A stretch of 64,000 nt of DNA. Origin: Planctomycetota bacterium. GTDB taxonomy: Bacteria > Planctomycetota > J058 > JAJDCQ01. This document shows, one piece after another, positions 16,699 to 25,720 of this stretch. Within the stretch, counting starts at the first letter, position 1. Every line of letters begins with the position of its first letter. The stretch is taken from the NCBI GenBank assembly GCA_029260755.1, contig JAJDCQ010000186.1:98594-162593 (forward strand), read 5' to 3'. Position numbers and translations under genes: made by a program. Below the pieces are notes generated by a model. That model was given only the letters and a program-made list of their open reading frames with translations, made no database searches and was not told where the DNA came from.

Positions 16699-17346
16699 CT
16701 AGCTCCTGACCAGCTCGGCGGCCTCGGTCCGCGCGCCCGCCGCCTCGAGGACGCCGCGGTACCACGCGCCGAGGGCGGCCGCGCGGCCGGGCAGCTCGTT
16801 CGTCCCCCAGATCACGGTGAGCGTCCGCCTCGTCGCGTCGTTCGTCTTCGTCCGCTGGCAGTCCTTCACCGCGTTGGCGCACGGGCCCTCCGCATCGCAG
16901 AGGCAAAGCAGCCCGGCGAGCTCGATCACCTGCTCGCTCCGGTTGAAGACGTAGCGCGACCCTTCGGGGGCGACCGCGGTTCGGAAGGGCTCGCGCGCGA
17001 GGTCGATGTCGACGACGCTGATCGGCAGGCCCGAGTGGTAGCTCGCGGCGTTGCACGCATCGACGGCGGCGTTGATCGCGCCGAGCTTGCCGGCCGGGAC
17101 GGCGTTCCGGACGTACTCGCTCGCCGGCTTGTTCCGGCCGGCCGGCTTGAAGCCGCCCGCGCGCAGGAGCGCCCGGACCTTCGTCTTCACCTCGTCGTCG
17201 GGCGCGGGCACGTCGGTCGGCCCCTTCCCGTCACCGACGAGCGCCGGCAGCTCCAGCCCCCACGGGCCTTCGGCGAGCGGACCGGGGAGCTCCGTGACGA
17301 ACGCGAACGGCTCGAACAGCGCATGCGGCTCGACGGTCAGTTGCAT
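16699..17346 (-). CDS. Stand-alone B3/B4 (PheT-like) tRNA-editing-type domain protein
   Basis: The protein has 215 residues. It matches the free-standing B3/B4 domain of the phenylalanyl-tRNA synthetase beta chain: FKPAGRNKPASEYVRNAV, CNAASYHSGLPISVVDID, YVFNRSEQVIELAGLLCLCD and CANAVKDCQRTKTNDATRR. In PheT this fold is the editing site; stand-alone copies are thought to deacylate or sense misacylated tRNA, but this is not proven. The start is set at 17346 because AAGGAG lies six bases upstream. The open frame continues 15 codons further, but those codons are a copy of the GGGGTCAGGTC repeat. Confidence 0.82.
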   Translation of the reverse strand: MQLTVEPHALFEPFAFVTELPGPLAEGPWGLELPALVGDGKGPTDVPAPDDEVKTKVRALLRAGGFKPAGRNKPASEYVRNAVPAGKLGAINAAVDACNAASYHSGLPISVVDIDLAREPFRTAVAPEGSRYVFNRSEQVIELAGLLCLCDAEGPCANAVKDCQRTKTNDATRRTLTVIWGTNELPGRAAALGAWYRGVLEAAGARTEAAELVRS

Positions 17347-17365
17347 CACGGCTCCTTCGCAGGGA

Positions 17366-17379
17366 GGGGTCAGGTCCAG
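17366..17379. repeat. GGGGTCAGGTCCAG repeat copy upstream of the B3/B4 gene
   Basis: The 14 bases GGGGTCAGGTCCAG equal the core of the repeats at 54237-54252 and 54500-54513. The copy lies 20 bases ahead of the ATG at 17346, in the leader of the B3/B4 gene, and creates a false N-terminal extension. Confidence 0.55.
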
Positions 17380-17426
17380 CACTTTTGCCATCTAGCCGTC
17401 ACGCCTCCTCTGCGGTCTCGCGGCGG

Positions 17427-19379
17427 TCAGCTCGTGAGCGCGGCGAGGAGGGCTCGGCCTTCGGCGGCGGCGTCGCGCAGGAGCGCGGCCGCCCGCGCCA
17501 CCGCCTCGCGCCGCGGGGTCGCGTCGGCCTCGAGCCCGTCGTAGAGCGAGCCGGCCTGGAACGGTCCGGCCGCCCGGACGAGGATCTCGCAGCCGGCGTG
17601 AACCGCAGCGTCGGCGATGGTCGCCTCGCTCCAGAGCATCCGGATCGCGCCGCCGAGGACGGCCCGGTAGCCCTCGAGGAACGCCGTTGCGGCGGTCTCG
17701 AATCGGGCCGTCGCGTCGGGATCATCCGAGCGGTGGCCCTGCATGAACAGGTGCGCGGCGAGGTGGCCGACGTCCTGGGCTGGGCTCCCCCAGTGGGCGA
17801 GCTCCCAGTCGATCACCCGGAGGCGCCCCTTCGCGGTGACGAGGACGCTCGCCGGCCAGAGGTCGCCCATGATCGCGCACGCGCCCGGCGCGAGGAGGCG
17901 CTCGCCGAGGTCGACCGCGCGCGCGCCGAGGGAGTCTCCGTCGGCGACGCCCTCGGCTCCGAGGATGTCGCCGATCGCCCGGTACTGGACCTCGAGGCGG
18001 GTGCGCTGGACGGCGTCGTTCTCGAGGTCGACCGCGAGCAATGGGTCCGACAGGCTCATCCCGTGGAGCCGACCGATGAACCGGCCGAGCGATCCGCCCA
18101 GCGCGCCCGCGTCGCCGTCGCCCGCGGCGAGGGCGGCCGCGAGGTCGGGGAGCGGGCCGAGGTCCTCGATCACCGCGACGTGGGCGTCGGCGTCGAAGTC
18201 GAGGAGGGCCGGCGGGCGGACGCCGTCGCCGCAGACCGCCGAGAGGCGCCCGCCCGGACCGAGCTCGCGGAGGCAGGTCGTCTCGATCACGATGCGACCC
18301 GGGTCGAGGGCGATCTCGGGCGCGGTCGCGACGAACGGCGGCGCGTGCTTGACGATCACGCTGCTCGGCTCGCCCCGGACGCGCCAGACGTGGTTGAGGA
18401 GGCCTCCTTCGAGCCGCGACGAGGGGCCGGCTGCCTCGCGATCCGGGAGGCGCCGCCGGACGTGCGCGACGGGGTCGAGCGTCGCCGGCGCGGGCGGAGG
18501 CGAAGGCGGCGTGGCGACCGCCTCGCCGGTCGCCGGGCTGGACCTCGTCGTCGTCGCCGCCTCGGGCGGCGGGTCGGCGAATCGGTAGATGTGGTTGCCG
18601 AACGGCACCGGGGTCGCCCGCTCCAGGAAGGCGACGACGACCTCCTCGAGCGCGTCGCGCCCGGCGCGGAGGCTCTCGCCGACCTCGTCGGCGTCGCTCG
18701 GGCCTTCGCCCTGATCGGCGGAGCGCTTGTGCCCGACGACGACCGCCGTCGTGGGGATCTGCAGCTCGTTCGCGAGGACCAGCTCGGGCGCGAGCGTCAT
18801 CGAGTTCACCTGAGCGCCGAGGAGCGCCCACGCCCGGTTCTCGGCGGCCGTCTTCGTCCTGGGGCCGCCGACCCAGCCGAAGACGGGCGACGCGTCGGCG
18901 AGGTCGACCTCGAGGGCGCGGAGCTGCTCGGTGAGCGCGCTCGAGAGGAGCCCCTCGCGAAGGACGAGGTGGCCTTGCCCCGGGCGCGGTCGCTCGAACA
19001 GGGTCGCCGCCGTCCCGTCGGGCAGGCGGTTCTCGAGCATGATGATGTCGGAGACGAGCATCGCCCGGTGAAGCGGGATGTCCGGGTCGAGGACGCCGAC
19101 CGAGCTCGTCACCAGGAGGGCCCCCGTCCCGAGGGCGGCCAGGGCGGCCGCCTGGGCTCGGTAGGGGATCTGGTTCGGCAGGAACCGGTGCGGGAGTCCG
19201 TGGCGGAACGAGACCCACGCTTCGAGGCCGTCGGGCCGCTCGATCGCGCGGGCGTGGTGGAGCTGGAAGCGCCCCCACGAGGTCTCGATGTCGCGCGGCT
19301 CGAGGTCGAGTCGCGCGAGGAGCGCCTCGTCGAAGGCGCTCCCGACGATCGCGGCGACGGCGCGGGTGGCGGCGGTCAC
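17427..19379 (-). CDS. Nucleoside phosphorylase (MTAP-like) fused to MTR-kinase/APH-like domain
   Basis: The protein has 650 residues from the GTG at 19379; upstream codons in this frame lack protein character. Residues 10-260 are a class II purine nucleoside phosphorylase/MTAP-like domain: RHGLPHRFLPNQIPYRAQ (59-76) is the phosphate- and ribose-binding RHGxxHxxxP-x-x-I-x-YRA motif, and GGPRTKTAAENR and NSMTLAPELVLANEL follow. The purine-specifying position (TDYDC in MTAP, TN in PNP) reads VVGHKR, so the base is uncertain. A Pro/Ala linker (270-302) joins a kinase-like domain (305-650) with K344 in VIVKHAPPF, MGDLWPASVLV as the catalytic loop and VIDWELAHWG for metal binding, closest to methylthioribose kinase. 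The usual catalytic-loop HGD is MGD. The fusion suggests purine-nucleoside or methylthioadenosine salvage in one polypeptide; activity of the kinase half is uncertain. Confidence 0.8.
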   Translation of the reverse strand: MTAATRAVAAIVGSAFDEALLARLDLEPRDIETSWGRFQLHHARAIERPDGLEAWVSFRHGLPHRFLPNQIPYRAQAAALAALGTGALLVTSSVGVLDPDIPLHRAMLVSDIIMLENRLPDGTAATLFERPRPGQGHLVLREGLLSSALTEQLRALEVDLADASPVFGWVGGPRTKTAAENRAWALLGAQVNSMTLAPELVLANELQIPTTAVVVGHKRSADQGEGPSDADEVGESLRAGRDALEEVVVAFLERATPVPFGNHIYRFADPPPEAATTTRSSPATGEAVATPPSPPPAPATLDPVAHVRRRLPDREAAGPSSRLEGGLLNHVWRVRGEPSSVIVKHAPPFVATAPEIALDPGRIVIETTCLRELGPGGRLSAVCGDGVRPPALLDFDADAHVAVIEDLGPLPDLAAALAAGDGDAGALGGSLGRFIGRLHGMSLSDPLLAVDLENDAVQRTRLEVQYRAIGDILGAEGVADGDSLGARAVDLGERLLAPGACAIMGDLWPASVLVTAKGRLRVIDWELAHWGSPAQDVGHLAAHLFMQGHRSDDPDATARFETAATAFLEGYRAVLGGAIRMLWSEATIADAAVHAGCEILVRAAGPFQAGSLYDGLEADATPRREAVARAAALLRDAAAEGRALLAALTS

Positions 19380-19452
19380 CCGCCCACTGTGGAGCCGCGG
19401 AGGCGTGGCGTCAACGTGGTCGCTGGCGTAGCATCTCGGCCGGGAGACGGTC

Positions 19453-20160
19453 ATGACGACGTTCGAGACGGTGCTCGGGTTCTCGCCGGTCGCCGGACCG
19501 GTGCATACGCTCCTGCCCGCGATCGCGCGGGTGGGCGCGCGCGGCTTCGAGCTCGTCGAGCTTCTCCGGGGCGAGGACGCCGTCCCGCTCGCGGACGTCC
19601 GCGATCTCGCGGCGCATCTCCGGGATCTCGAGGACGTGACGCCCGAGGGGGAGACGCCGCCGCCGGTCACCGTTCGCTTCCGCTTCGACGGACGGGTCGA
19701 TCCCGACGCGCCCCTCGAGGACGCCGCGCCGGGCGAGCTCGCCTGGACGGTCTGGGCCGACGACGAGTCGCTCGGGATCGCCGCGCATCTTCGCCTCGAG
19801 CCGGCTGGCCTGGCCGCCCGCTACGACGAGCCCTGGCGTGACTTCTTCGAGGACCTCGCCCGCCGCGCCGCCGACGCCCTCGGCGCGTCGGTCTGCGTCG
19901 AACGGTCGGCGGCCGACCCGCGCGCGGTGCTCGCGGAGGACGTCGTCCTGGCCGGTCTGAAGGACGGGACGCTCTTCGCGCGGCGCGGCCTCGTCCTGAT
20001 CGACGAGCGGATCGCGAACACGGTCACGCTGATCCGCTGGGCCGAGGAGCACGGCGACGTCCTCAGCTACCGGACGCTCGGCGGCTACCACGCGCTCGCG
20101 CCGGATGGCCGGCTGGGCGAGCCGCTCGCTCGACGGGCCTCGGAGGTGGATGATGAGTGA
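19453..20160 (+). CDS. Hypothetical cytosolic protein, first gene of the kinase operon
   Basis: The protein has 235 residues. GGGAGACGG precedes the ATG. It has no signal peptide or membrane segment and is acidic. It contains FRFDGRVDPDAPLEDAAPGE and a C-terminal helical part (IANTVTLIRWAEEHGDVLSYRTLGGYHAL). No family is recognised. It starts a run of four genes, each overlapping the next, that leads to a Ser/Thr kinase. Confidence 0.6.
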   Translation: MTTFETVLGFSPVAGPVHTLLPAIARVGARGFELVELLRGEDAVPLADVRDLAAHLRDLEDVTPEGETPPPVTVRFRFDGRVDPDAPLEDAAPGELAWTVWADDESLGIAAHLRLEPAGLAARYDEPWRDFFEDLARRAADALGASVCVERSAADPRAVLAEDVVLAGLKDGTLFARRGLVLIDERIANTVTLIRWAEEHGDVLSYRTLGGYHALAPDGRLGEPLARRASEVDDE

Positions 20161-21166
20161 CGACGCTGCGCCGGCGCTCCCGCCGGTTCACGACGAGTCG
20201 GACCACGGGCTCGTCCGCCCCGTCGGCCCGATCGATGCGCCGGCGATCGGCGATCCTCCGGTCGCCCTCTTCGCGATCCACGAGGCGTCCCGCGCGGCGC
20301 GCGAGGACGAGGAGCCGCTCGCGGCCGTCCGTCGGCTTCATCCGACCCTGTCGGAGCGCGAGGCGAAGGCGGGCCTCGAGGTCGCCGTCTCGGGCGACAT
20401 GCATCTGCGGCCCGCCCCGTGGCGGCCGTGCTTCGCCCTCGGGATCACCGGGCTCGTCGGGTCGTTCTTCGTCCTCGTGGGCCTGATCGGCTCGCTCGGA
20501 GGACTCGCGATCTACGTCCTCCGGACGCTCACCGCGCCCGAGGGGCTCTCCCGAGACCCGTTCGCCGGTCAGATCGTCTTCTCGATCGTCCTGTGCGCGG
20601 CCCTCTTCCTTCCCGCGGGTGTCGGTCTCCTCCGGCGCGAGCTGTGGGGGCTCGTCCTCGCCCTCGCCACGTTCGCCGCGATCGCGATCCTCACCGTCCT
20701 CGCCAGCTTCGCCATGGGTCAGGTCCCCATCGGGCTCGTCATCGTCGTTCCGTTCGCCCTCGCGGTCGCCGCGTCCTACCGGTGGTTCTCGCCCGAGGGC
20801 CGCGCCGCGGCGAGCGTCCTCGGGACGAACGCCGTCGAGGCGGCGGCGGGCTGGTCGATCGGTCTCCTCCTCTCGCTCAGGGTCGTCGTGCCCTCGTTCA
20901 AGAGGGTCTTCGAGGAGACGGGAACCCGGCTGCCGTTCCTGAGCGAGCGACTCCTGAACGTGAGCGACTTCGTGGCGAGCTACTGGTACATCATCGTCTT
21001 CCCGGGAGGGATCGCGCTGCTCTTCCTCGGCCCGTTCGCGCACCGGCTCGAGCCGCGGCACGACCGGCTCCTCACCCGGGTGATCCATCTGGGCGGGCTC
21101 GTCCTCGGCGCCAACATCCTCGCCGGCGTGATGCTGCCGATGCTCCAGCTCGTCCAGAAGCTCTGA
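20153..21166 (+). CDS. Polytopic membrane protein of unknown function
   Basis: The protein has 337 residues. The start ATG at 20153 has GGAGGTG seven bases upstream and overlaps the previous stop. The N-terminal ~85 residues are soluble and acidic. About seven hydrophobic segments follow (for example FALGITGLVGSFFVLVGLIG, VFSIVLCAALFLPAGVGLL, GLVLALATFAAIAILTVLAS, IIVFPGGIALLFLGPF). No transporter signature is visible. The stop overlaps the kinase start (TGATG), so it may be a membrane partner or sensor for that kinase. Confidence 0.65.
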   Translation: MSDDAAPALPPVHDESDHGLVRPVGPIDAPAIGDPPVALFAIHEASRAAREDEEPLAAVRRLHPTLSEREAKAGLEVAVSGDMHLRPAPWRPCFALGITGLVGSFFVLVGLIGSLGGLAIYVLRTLTAPEGLSRDPFAGQIVFSIVLCAALFLPAGVGLLRRELWGLVLALATFAAIAILTVLASFAMGQVPIGLVIVVPFALAVAASYRWFSPEGRAAASVLGTNAVEAAAGWSIGLLLSLRVVVPSFKRVFEETGTRLPFLSERLLNVSDFVASYWYIIVFPGGIALLFLGPFAHRLEPRHDRLLTRVIHLGGLVLGANILAGVMLPMLQLVQKL

Positions 21167-24100
21167 TGGTCAACCCCGCCGACACCCACCGGAACCCCGC
21201 CTCCGGCCCGCCGGACGTGCCCCGGATCGGGCGCTACATCGTCACGGCCGAGCTCGGGCGCGGCGGGATGGGGGTCGTCAGTCGGGCGTTCGACCCGCAG
21301 CTCCAGCGCGACGTCGCGATCAAGATGATCATCGACCCGCTCGCCGTCGGCGACGACGAGCGCGCGCGCTTTCTCCGGGAGGCGCGGGCGGCGGCGCGGC
21401 TGCGCCACGAGGCGATGGTCGCCGTCCACGAGGTCGGCGAGCATCAGGGGCGGCCCTACCTCGTCATGGACTTCATCGACGGCGAGACCCTCGAGGCGGC
21501 GCTGGCCCGCGACGCGATCGAGCCGCGACGCCTCGCCGAGATTCTCCGCGACGTCGCGCGCGCGCTCCAGGTCGCCCACGACGTCGGGATCGTCCACCGC
21601 GACGTGAAGCCGCAGAACGTCCTCCTCGACCGCGCGGGTAGACCTCACCTCGCCGACTTCGGCCTGGCCCGGGACGCCTCGGCTCAGGATCAGCTCACCG
21701 TCACCGGGCAGCTCGTCGGGACGCCCGCCTACATGGCGCCCGAGCAGGCCGAGGCCGACGCGAGCCGCCACGGCCCGACCGTCGACGTCTACGCCCTCGG
21801 CGCCGTCCTCTACCGCGGGATCGTCGGCCGCCCCCCGTTCGAGGCGTCCGATCAGATCCGCATGTTGAAGAAGGTCCTCTTCGACGATCCCGTCGCGCCG
21901 AGGTCGATCCGTCCGAACGTGCATCCCGACCTCGAGACGATCGCGCTCCGCTGTCTCGAGAAGGAGGCCGGGCGACGTTACGGCTCGGCGGGGTCGGTCG
22001 CGGACGAGCTCGATCGCTTCATCCGCGGCGACGCGATCGAGGCGCGCCCGGCGGGCCGGGGGGCAAGAGCGAGGCGGTGGGTGCAGCGTCGGAAGGCGGT
22101 CACGGCGCTCGGCGTCGTCCTTGGGCTCGTCGTTCTCACCGGCCCGGTCGTGGCGATCGACCAGGCGCGCCGTGCGCGCGAGGCCGAGCTCGCCCGGCTC
22201 GTCCTCGAGGCCCGGACCGAGACGCGCGCCAGGATCGACGCGGCGTGGGCGATCGCGGAGAGGGGAGCCGACGGGAACGACGAGGCGCTCGCGGCCGCCA
22301 TCGAGGGGCTCGAGGCGTCGGCGCGACTCGATCACCTCGCTCGGTTGGCCGGATCGGACGCCGCGGCCGAGCGCCACGAAGCGGCGATGGCCCTCGGCGA
22401 GCTCGCCCTCCGCGCGCGGCAATGGACCGTCGCCAAGCGCGCCTTCACGATCGCGGAGGCGACCGGAGTCGCCGCGGCCGACGCGCGCGGGGGCATCGCG
22501 CGGGCGGACGCCGCTCGGACCGAACGGTCCGAGCGACGGCGTGCGCTCGTCGACTCGATCATGAACGACGGGCGCCGTGGGCGCCTCGCGACCGAGGCCG
22601 CGAGCGTGGAGGCCATCGACACCCTCCTCCGGGAAGGCGGCGACGAGGCGATCGAGTCCGCGATCCGCGAGCTCGACGCGTTCTCTGCGACCCTCGCCGC
22701 CGTCCGGCGCGAGACGTATCTCGAGGGGACCGCCGAGGTGCTGCGACCGCGGATCGCCGCCCCGATCGAGCGTGCCGAGCTCGTGGCTGCCCTCGAGTCG
22801 ACCGAGCCCGGCTCGTCCCTCGAACGGGATGAGCGGTCCTGGAAGGTCCTCGCTCGGGCCGAGGAGCGCGTCGTCCTCGCCGCGCGGGCGGCGTGCGATC
22901 CGGAGGCGGGCGGCTTCCGGAGGATCACGTTCCCCGCGCTCCTTCGAACCCGGCAGGAGGGCGCCCTCCCGGGCGGCGATGCGATCGCGCGCCTCTGCTG
23001 TGACTTCCTCGGCCGGGCGCGCTCGGACGAGGCGGTCGAGTCGCTCGCGCGTCTCCTCGCCGTCGCCGCGGACCCGCGACTTCGGGTGCGCGCGGCGCGG
23101 GCGCTGTGCCGCATCGGGGGCGAGGGGGCGCTCCGCATCGTTCTCGCGGCGCGGCGCCGCGATGGGATCGAGGGGGTGCTCGAGGCCAACACCGGCGACC
23201 TGCTCCGCCTTCCGTCGCTCGGTCTCGCCTGGGACGACGACGGGCCCGACGCGACCCTCGATCGAGCCGAGATTCACCTCGTCCGGGGGGAGCTCGACAC
23301 GGCGCTCGCCATGGTCCGTCAGGCCCTCGACCGGCAGCCCGACCGGGCGGACTCCTGGGCGCTCGCGGGTCGGATTCACGTTGGAAGGGAGCGGGCATCG
23401 GAGGCCCTCCAGGCGTTCGAACGAGCCGTCTCGCTCGATCCCGAGGACGCCTCATCCTGGGCCTGGGTGGCACGCTCGCGGATGGAGCTCGGGGACCTGG
23501 CCGGGGCGGATCGAGCCCTCGCCGGGGCGTTCCGGTCCGCGCTCGATCCGATGGCGTTCTGGGTCCGGGGGGTGCTGCGGGAGCGCGCCGGCGACATCCC
23601 TGGCGCGAACCGGGACTACGTCCGAGCGCTCGAGCTCCGTCCGACGTTCTCGAAGGCGCGGGCGCAGATCGTCGGCACCGCGACCGGCGGACCGTCGCGA
23701 AACCTCGCCGTCGCGTATGCCGAGTCCGCCCGGCTCGTCGAGAACAACCCGGGCGTGCCGGCCGCGTGGATCCAGCGGGCGGGCGTGCTCCTCGCCACCG
23801 GCGGAGGCCCGCTCGAGGTGCTCTCCGACGCGGAGCGGGCCCTCGAGCTCGAGCCCGGCCTCGCCTCGGCGCTCGCGATGCGCGGGGAAGCGCTTCGCCG
23901 CACCGGCGACCTCGCCGGCGCGATCCGGGTCCTTCGGCGTGCTCTCGAGCTCGATCCCGAGCAGCAGCGTTACCGCCTCTCGCTCGTCGAAGCGCTCCTC
24001 GATGCGCTGGAGCCCGAGGCGGCTCTCCCTGAGGCCGATCGGCTCGTGCGGACCGATCCGTCCTTTCCGGACGGCTGGCGTTTCCGCGGGCTCACCCTCC

Positions 24101-24660
24101 TGCGGCTCGGCCGGTTCCGGGAGGCCATCCCCGATCTCACCCGGTCGATCGAGCTTCAGCCGGGGTTGGCGTCCTCGTGGCTGTGGCGGGCTCGTTGCCT
24201 GAAGGCGCTCGGCGATCCGGCGCGGGCCCTGGCCGATCTCGAGGAGGCCGTCGCTCGCGAGCCGCGGTCGACGATGCCCTGGCTCTACCTCGGCCGGGAG
24301 CTACACGCCCGCGGTCAGCTCGATCGAGCGCAGGACGCGCTTCAGAAGGCCGTCGGCTTCGCCGTCGACGACCCTCACGCGCGCGTCGCGCTCGGCACGC
24401 TCCTGATCGACCGTGGGCGACTCGCCGACGCGGAGCTCGAGCTCTCGAGGGCGATCGAGCTCGATCCGCTCGAGGGCGGCACACGGCTCGAGCGGGGTCG
24501 GCTCCGCGCCATCGTCGTCGAGCGGGGGCTCGCGGGTCCCGATCTCCTCGACCTCGCGATCGAGGACCTCGGGCGGGGCGTCGACCTGGCCCCCCACCAT
24601 CCGAACGCCCGCGCCGCGATCGAGATGATCCGAGCCCTGCAGGGATCGCGCCGTCGATGA
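21166..24660 (+). CDS. Ser/Thr protein kinase with transmembrane helix and C-terminal TPR array
   Basis: The protein has 1164 residues. Residues 21-290 are a PknB-type kinase with all key residues: GRGGMG at 31-36, K53 in VAIKMI, HRDVKPQN from H144, DFGLARD from D164, and MAPEQ. One helix (VTALGVVLGLVVLTGPVVAI, about 312-331) follows, so the kinase domain faces the cytosol and the rest should be extracytoplasmic. Residues 335-1164 are a helical region and then many TPR units with L-D-P and E-L-x-P turns (FERAVSLDPEDASSWAWVA, RALELDPEQQRYRL). It probably senses a ligand or partner through the TPR array. It is coupled to both neighbouring genes (TGATG, ATGA). Confidence 0.9.
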   Translation: MVNPADTHRNPASGPPDVPRIGRYIVTAELGRGGMGVVSRAFDPQLQRDVAIKMIIDPLAVGDDERARFLREARAAARLRHEAMVAVHEVGEHQGRPYLVMDFIDGETLEAALARDAIEPRRLAEILRDVARALQVAHDVGIVHRDVKPQNVLLDRAGRPHLADFGLARDASAQDQLTVTGQLVGTPAYMAPEQAEADASRHGPTVDVYALGAVLYRGIVGRPPFEASDQIRMLKKVLFDDPVAPRSIRPNVHPDLETIALRCLEKEAGRRYGSAGSVADELDRFIRGDAIEARPAGRGARARRWVQRRKAVTALGVVLGLVVLTGPVVAIDQARRAREAELARLVLEARTETRARIDAAWAIAERGADGNDEALAAAIEGLEASARLDHLARLAGSDAAAERHEAAMALGELALRARQWTVAKRAFTIAEATGVAAADARGGIARADAARTERSERRRALVDSIMNDGRRGRLATEAASVEAIDTLLREGGDEAIESAIRELDAFSATLAAVRRETYLEGTAEVLRPRIAAPIERAELVAALESTEPGSSLERDERSWKVLARAEERVVLAARAACDPEAGGFRRITFPALLRTRQEGALPGGDAIARLCCDFLGRARSDEAVESLARLLAVAADPRLRVRAARALCRIGGEGALRIVLAARRRDGIEGVLEANTGDLLRLPSLGLAWDDDGPDATLDRAEIHLVRGELDTALAMVRQALDRQPDRADSWALAGRIHVGRERASEALQAFERAVSLDPEDASSWAWVARSRMELGDLAGADRALAGAFRSALDPMAFWVRGVLRERAGDIPGANRDYVRALELRPTFSKARAQIVGTATGGPSRNLAVAYAESARLVENNPGVPAAWIQRAGVLLATGGGPLEVLSDAERALELEPGLASALAMRGEALRRTGDLAGAIRVLRRALELDPEQQRYRLSLVEALLDALEPEAALPEADRLVRTDPSFPDGWRFRGLTLLRLGRFREAIPDLTRSIELQPGLASSWLWRARCLKALGDPARALADLEEAVAREPRSTMPWLYLGRELHARGQLDRAQDALQKAVGFAVDDPHARVALGTLLIDRGRLADAELELSRAIELDPLEGGTRLERGRLRAIVVERGLAGPDLLDLAIEDLGRGVDLAPHHPNARAAIEMIRALQGSRRR

Positions 24661-25643
24661 GCGAGACCCGACCGGTCCCGCCGCCCGAGCCGCCCGATCC
24701 GCCCGGGCAGCCCGCTCGCGCGCGCGCGGGGGACATCGTCGTCATCGTCGCGGCGCTGGTGATCCTCGCTGCGATCGGGGCGCGGTTCGCTCTCCGGGTC
24801 TCGGAGCCGACGGCGGCGCCGCCGGGGCCGGTGAGTCTGATCGGCTCGGGGAGCGCCGATCCGGACGTCGACGGTTCGATCGACGGCGTGCTCGCGCGGT
24901 TCTTCGAGGCGCAGGATGACGGCGACGCGACCGGCCTCGTCGGCGCGATCGATCTCCCGGGCCTGCTGACCCGGATCGACCTCGCCGGCGGGCGCGCGCG
25001 CGCGGACGACGCCGAGGCCCGGCGCTCGGCGCTCCTCTCGGTGCTCGTCCAGCACGCGATCAGCTACGCCGCGCGCGACCTGCCGCGTCTCGAGGAGCTT
25101 CGCATCACCCGCGCTCTCGTCGCGGGCGATGGCGACGTCGCCGTCGCGTTCGCGATCGGGCGGTCCGGCGCGGAGCTCCGCCGCACGCGCTTCTGGTTGA
25201 GCGACACCGACGGCGGCGGCGACGGCCCGTGGCGGATCGTCGACTGGGAGTCGCTCGACGAGGGGATCCCCGCGTCGGTCCGGTTCGGCTTCGTCATCGA
25301 CGGGCTGCCGCCGCGCTACGCGGAGTGGCGGAAGCTGATGACGACCGCGCGCCTGCTCGCCGCCGAGGGAGACCTCGAGGGCGCCTTCGAGTCGCTCGCG
25401 TGGGCGCGCACCGTCGATCCGCACCCGGCGATGCGGCCGCGCCTCGAGCTGCTCGAGGCGACGCTGCGCCTCCGCGCCGAGCAGCCGGCGGAGGCGCTCG
25501 CCCGTCTCGACGCGGCGCTGGCGGCGCGGAACGACCTGCCGCTCGTCCTCTACCTGCGCGCCGAGGCGTTCACCCGACTCGGGCGGGACGAGGAGAGCTT
25601 CGCGGCGAGCCGCGCCTACCGGGACGCCGTCGGCGAGGAGTGA
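24657..25643 (+). CDS. Membrane-anchored protein with TPR-like C-terminus, kinase-operon partner
   Basis: The protein has 328 residues. The ATG overlaps the kinase stop (ATGA). A Pro-rich N-terminus (PPPEPPDPPGQPAR) precedes one helix (IVVIVAALVILAAIGARFAL, about 26-45), giving a single-pass membrane protein. Residues 70-200 form an alpha/beta domain that could be NTF2-like (FFEAQDDGDATGLVGAIDL, VDWESLDEGIPASVRFGF). The last 110 residues are TPR-like helices (LEGAFESLAWARTVDPHP, PAEALARLDAALAARND). It is likely part of the same signalling complex as the kinase. Confidence 0.65.
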   Translation: MSETRPVPPPEPPDPPGQPARARAGDIVVIVAALVILAAIGARFALRVSEPTAAPPGPVSLIGSGSADPDVDGSIDGVLARFFEAQDDGDATGLVGAIDLPGLLTRIDLAGGRARADDAEARRSALLSVLVQHAISYAARDLPRLEELRITRALVAGDGDVAVAFAIGRSGAELRRTRFWLSDTDGGGDGPWRIVDWESLDEGIPASVRFGFVIDGLPPRYAEWRKLMTTARLLAAEGDLEGAFESLAWARTVDPHPAMRPRLELLEATLRLRAEQPAEALARLDAALAARNDLPLVLYLRAEAFTRLGRDEESFAASRAYRDAVGEE

Positions 25644-25720
25644 GTGCCCGGCTTCCTTGACGCGCGGCCGGCCGCGGTCGACGATGGTCTCGACGCGTCT
25701 CGACGTCGGGAGGGCCTCGC

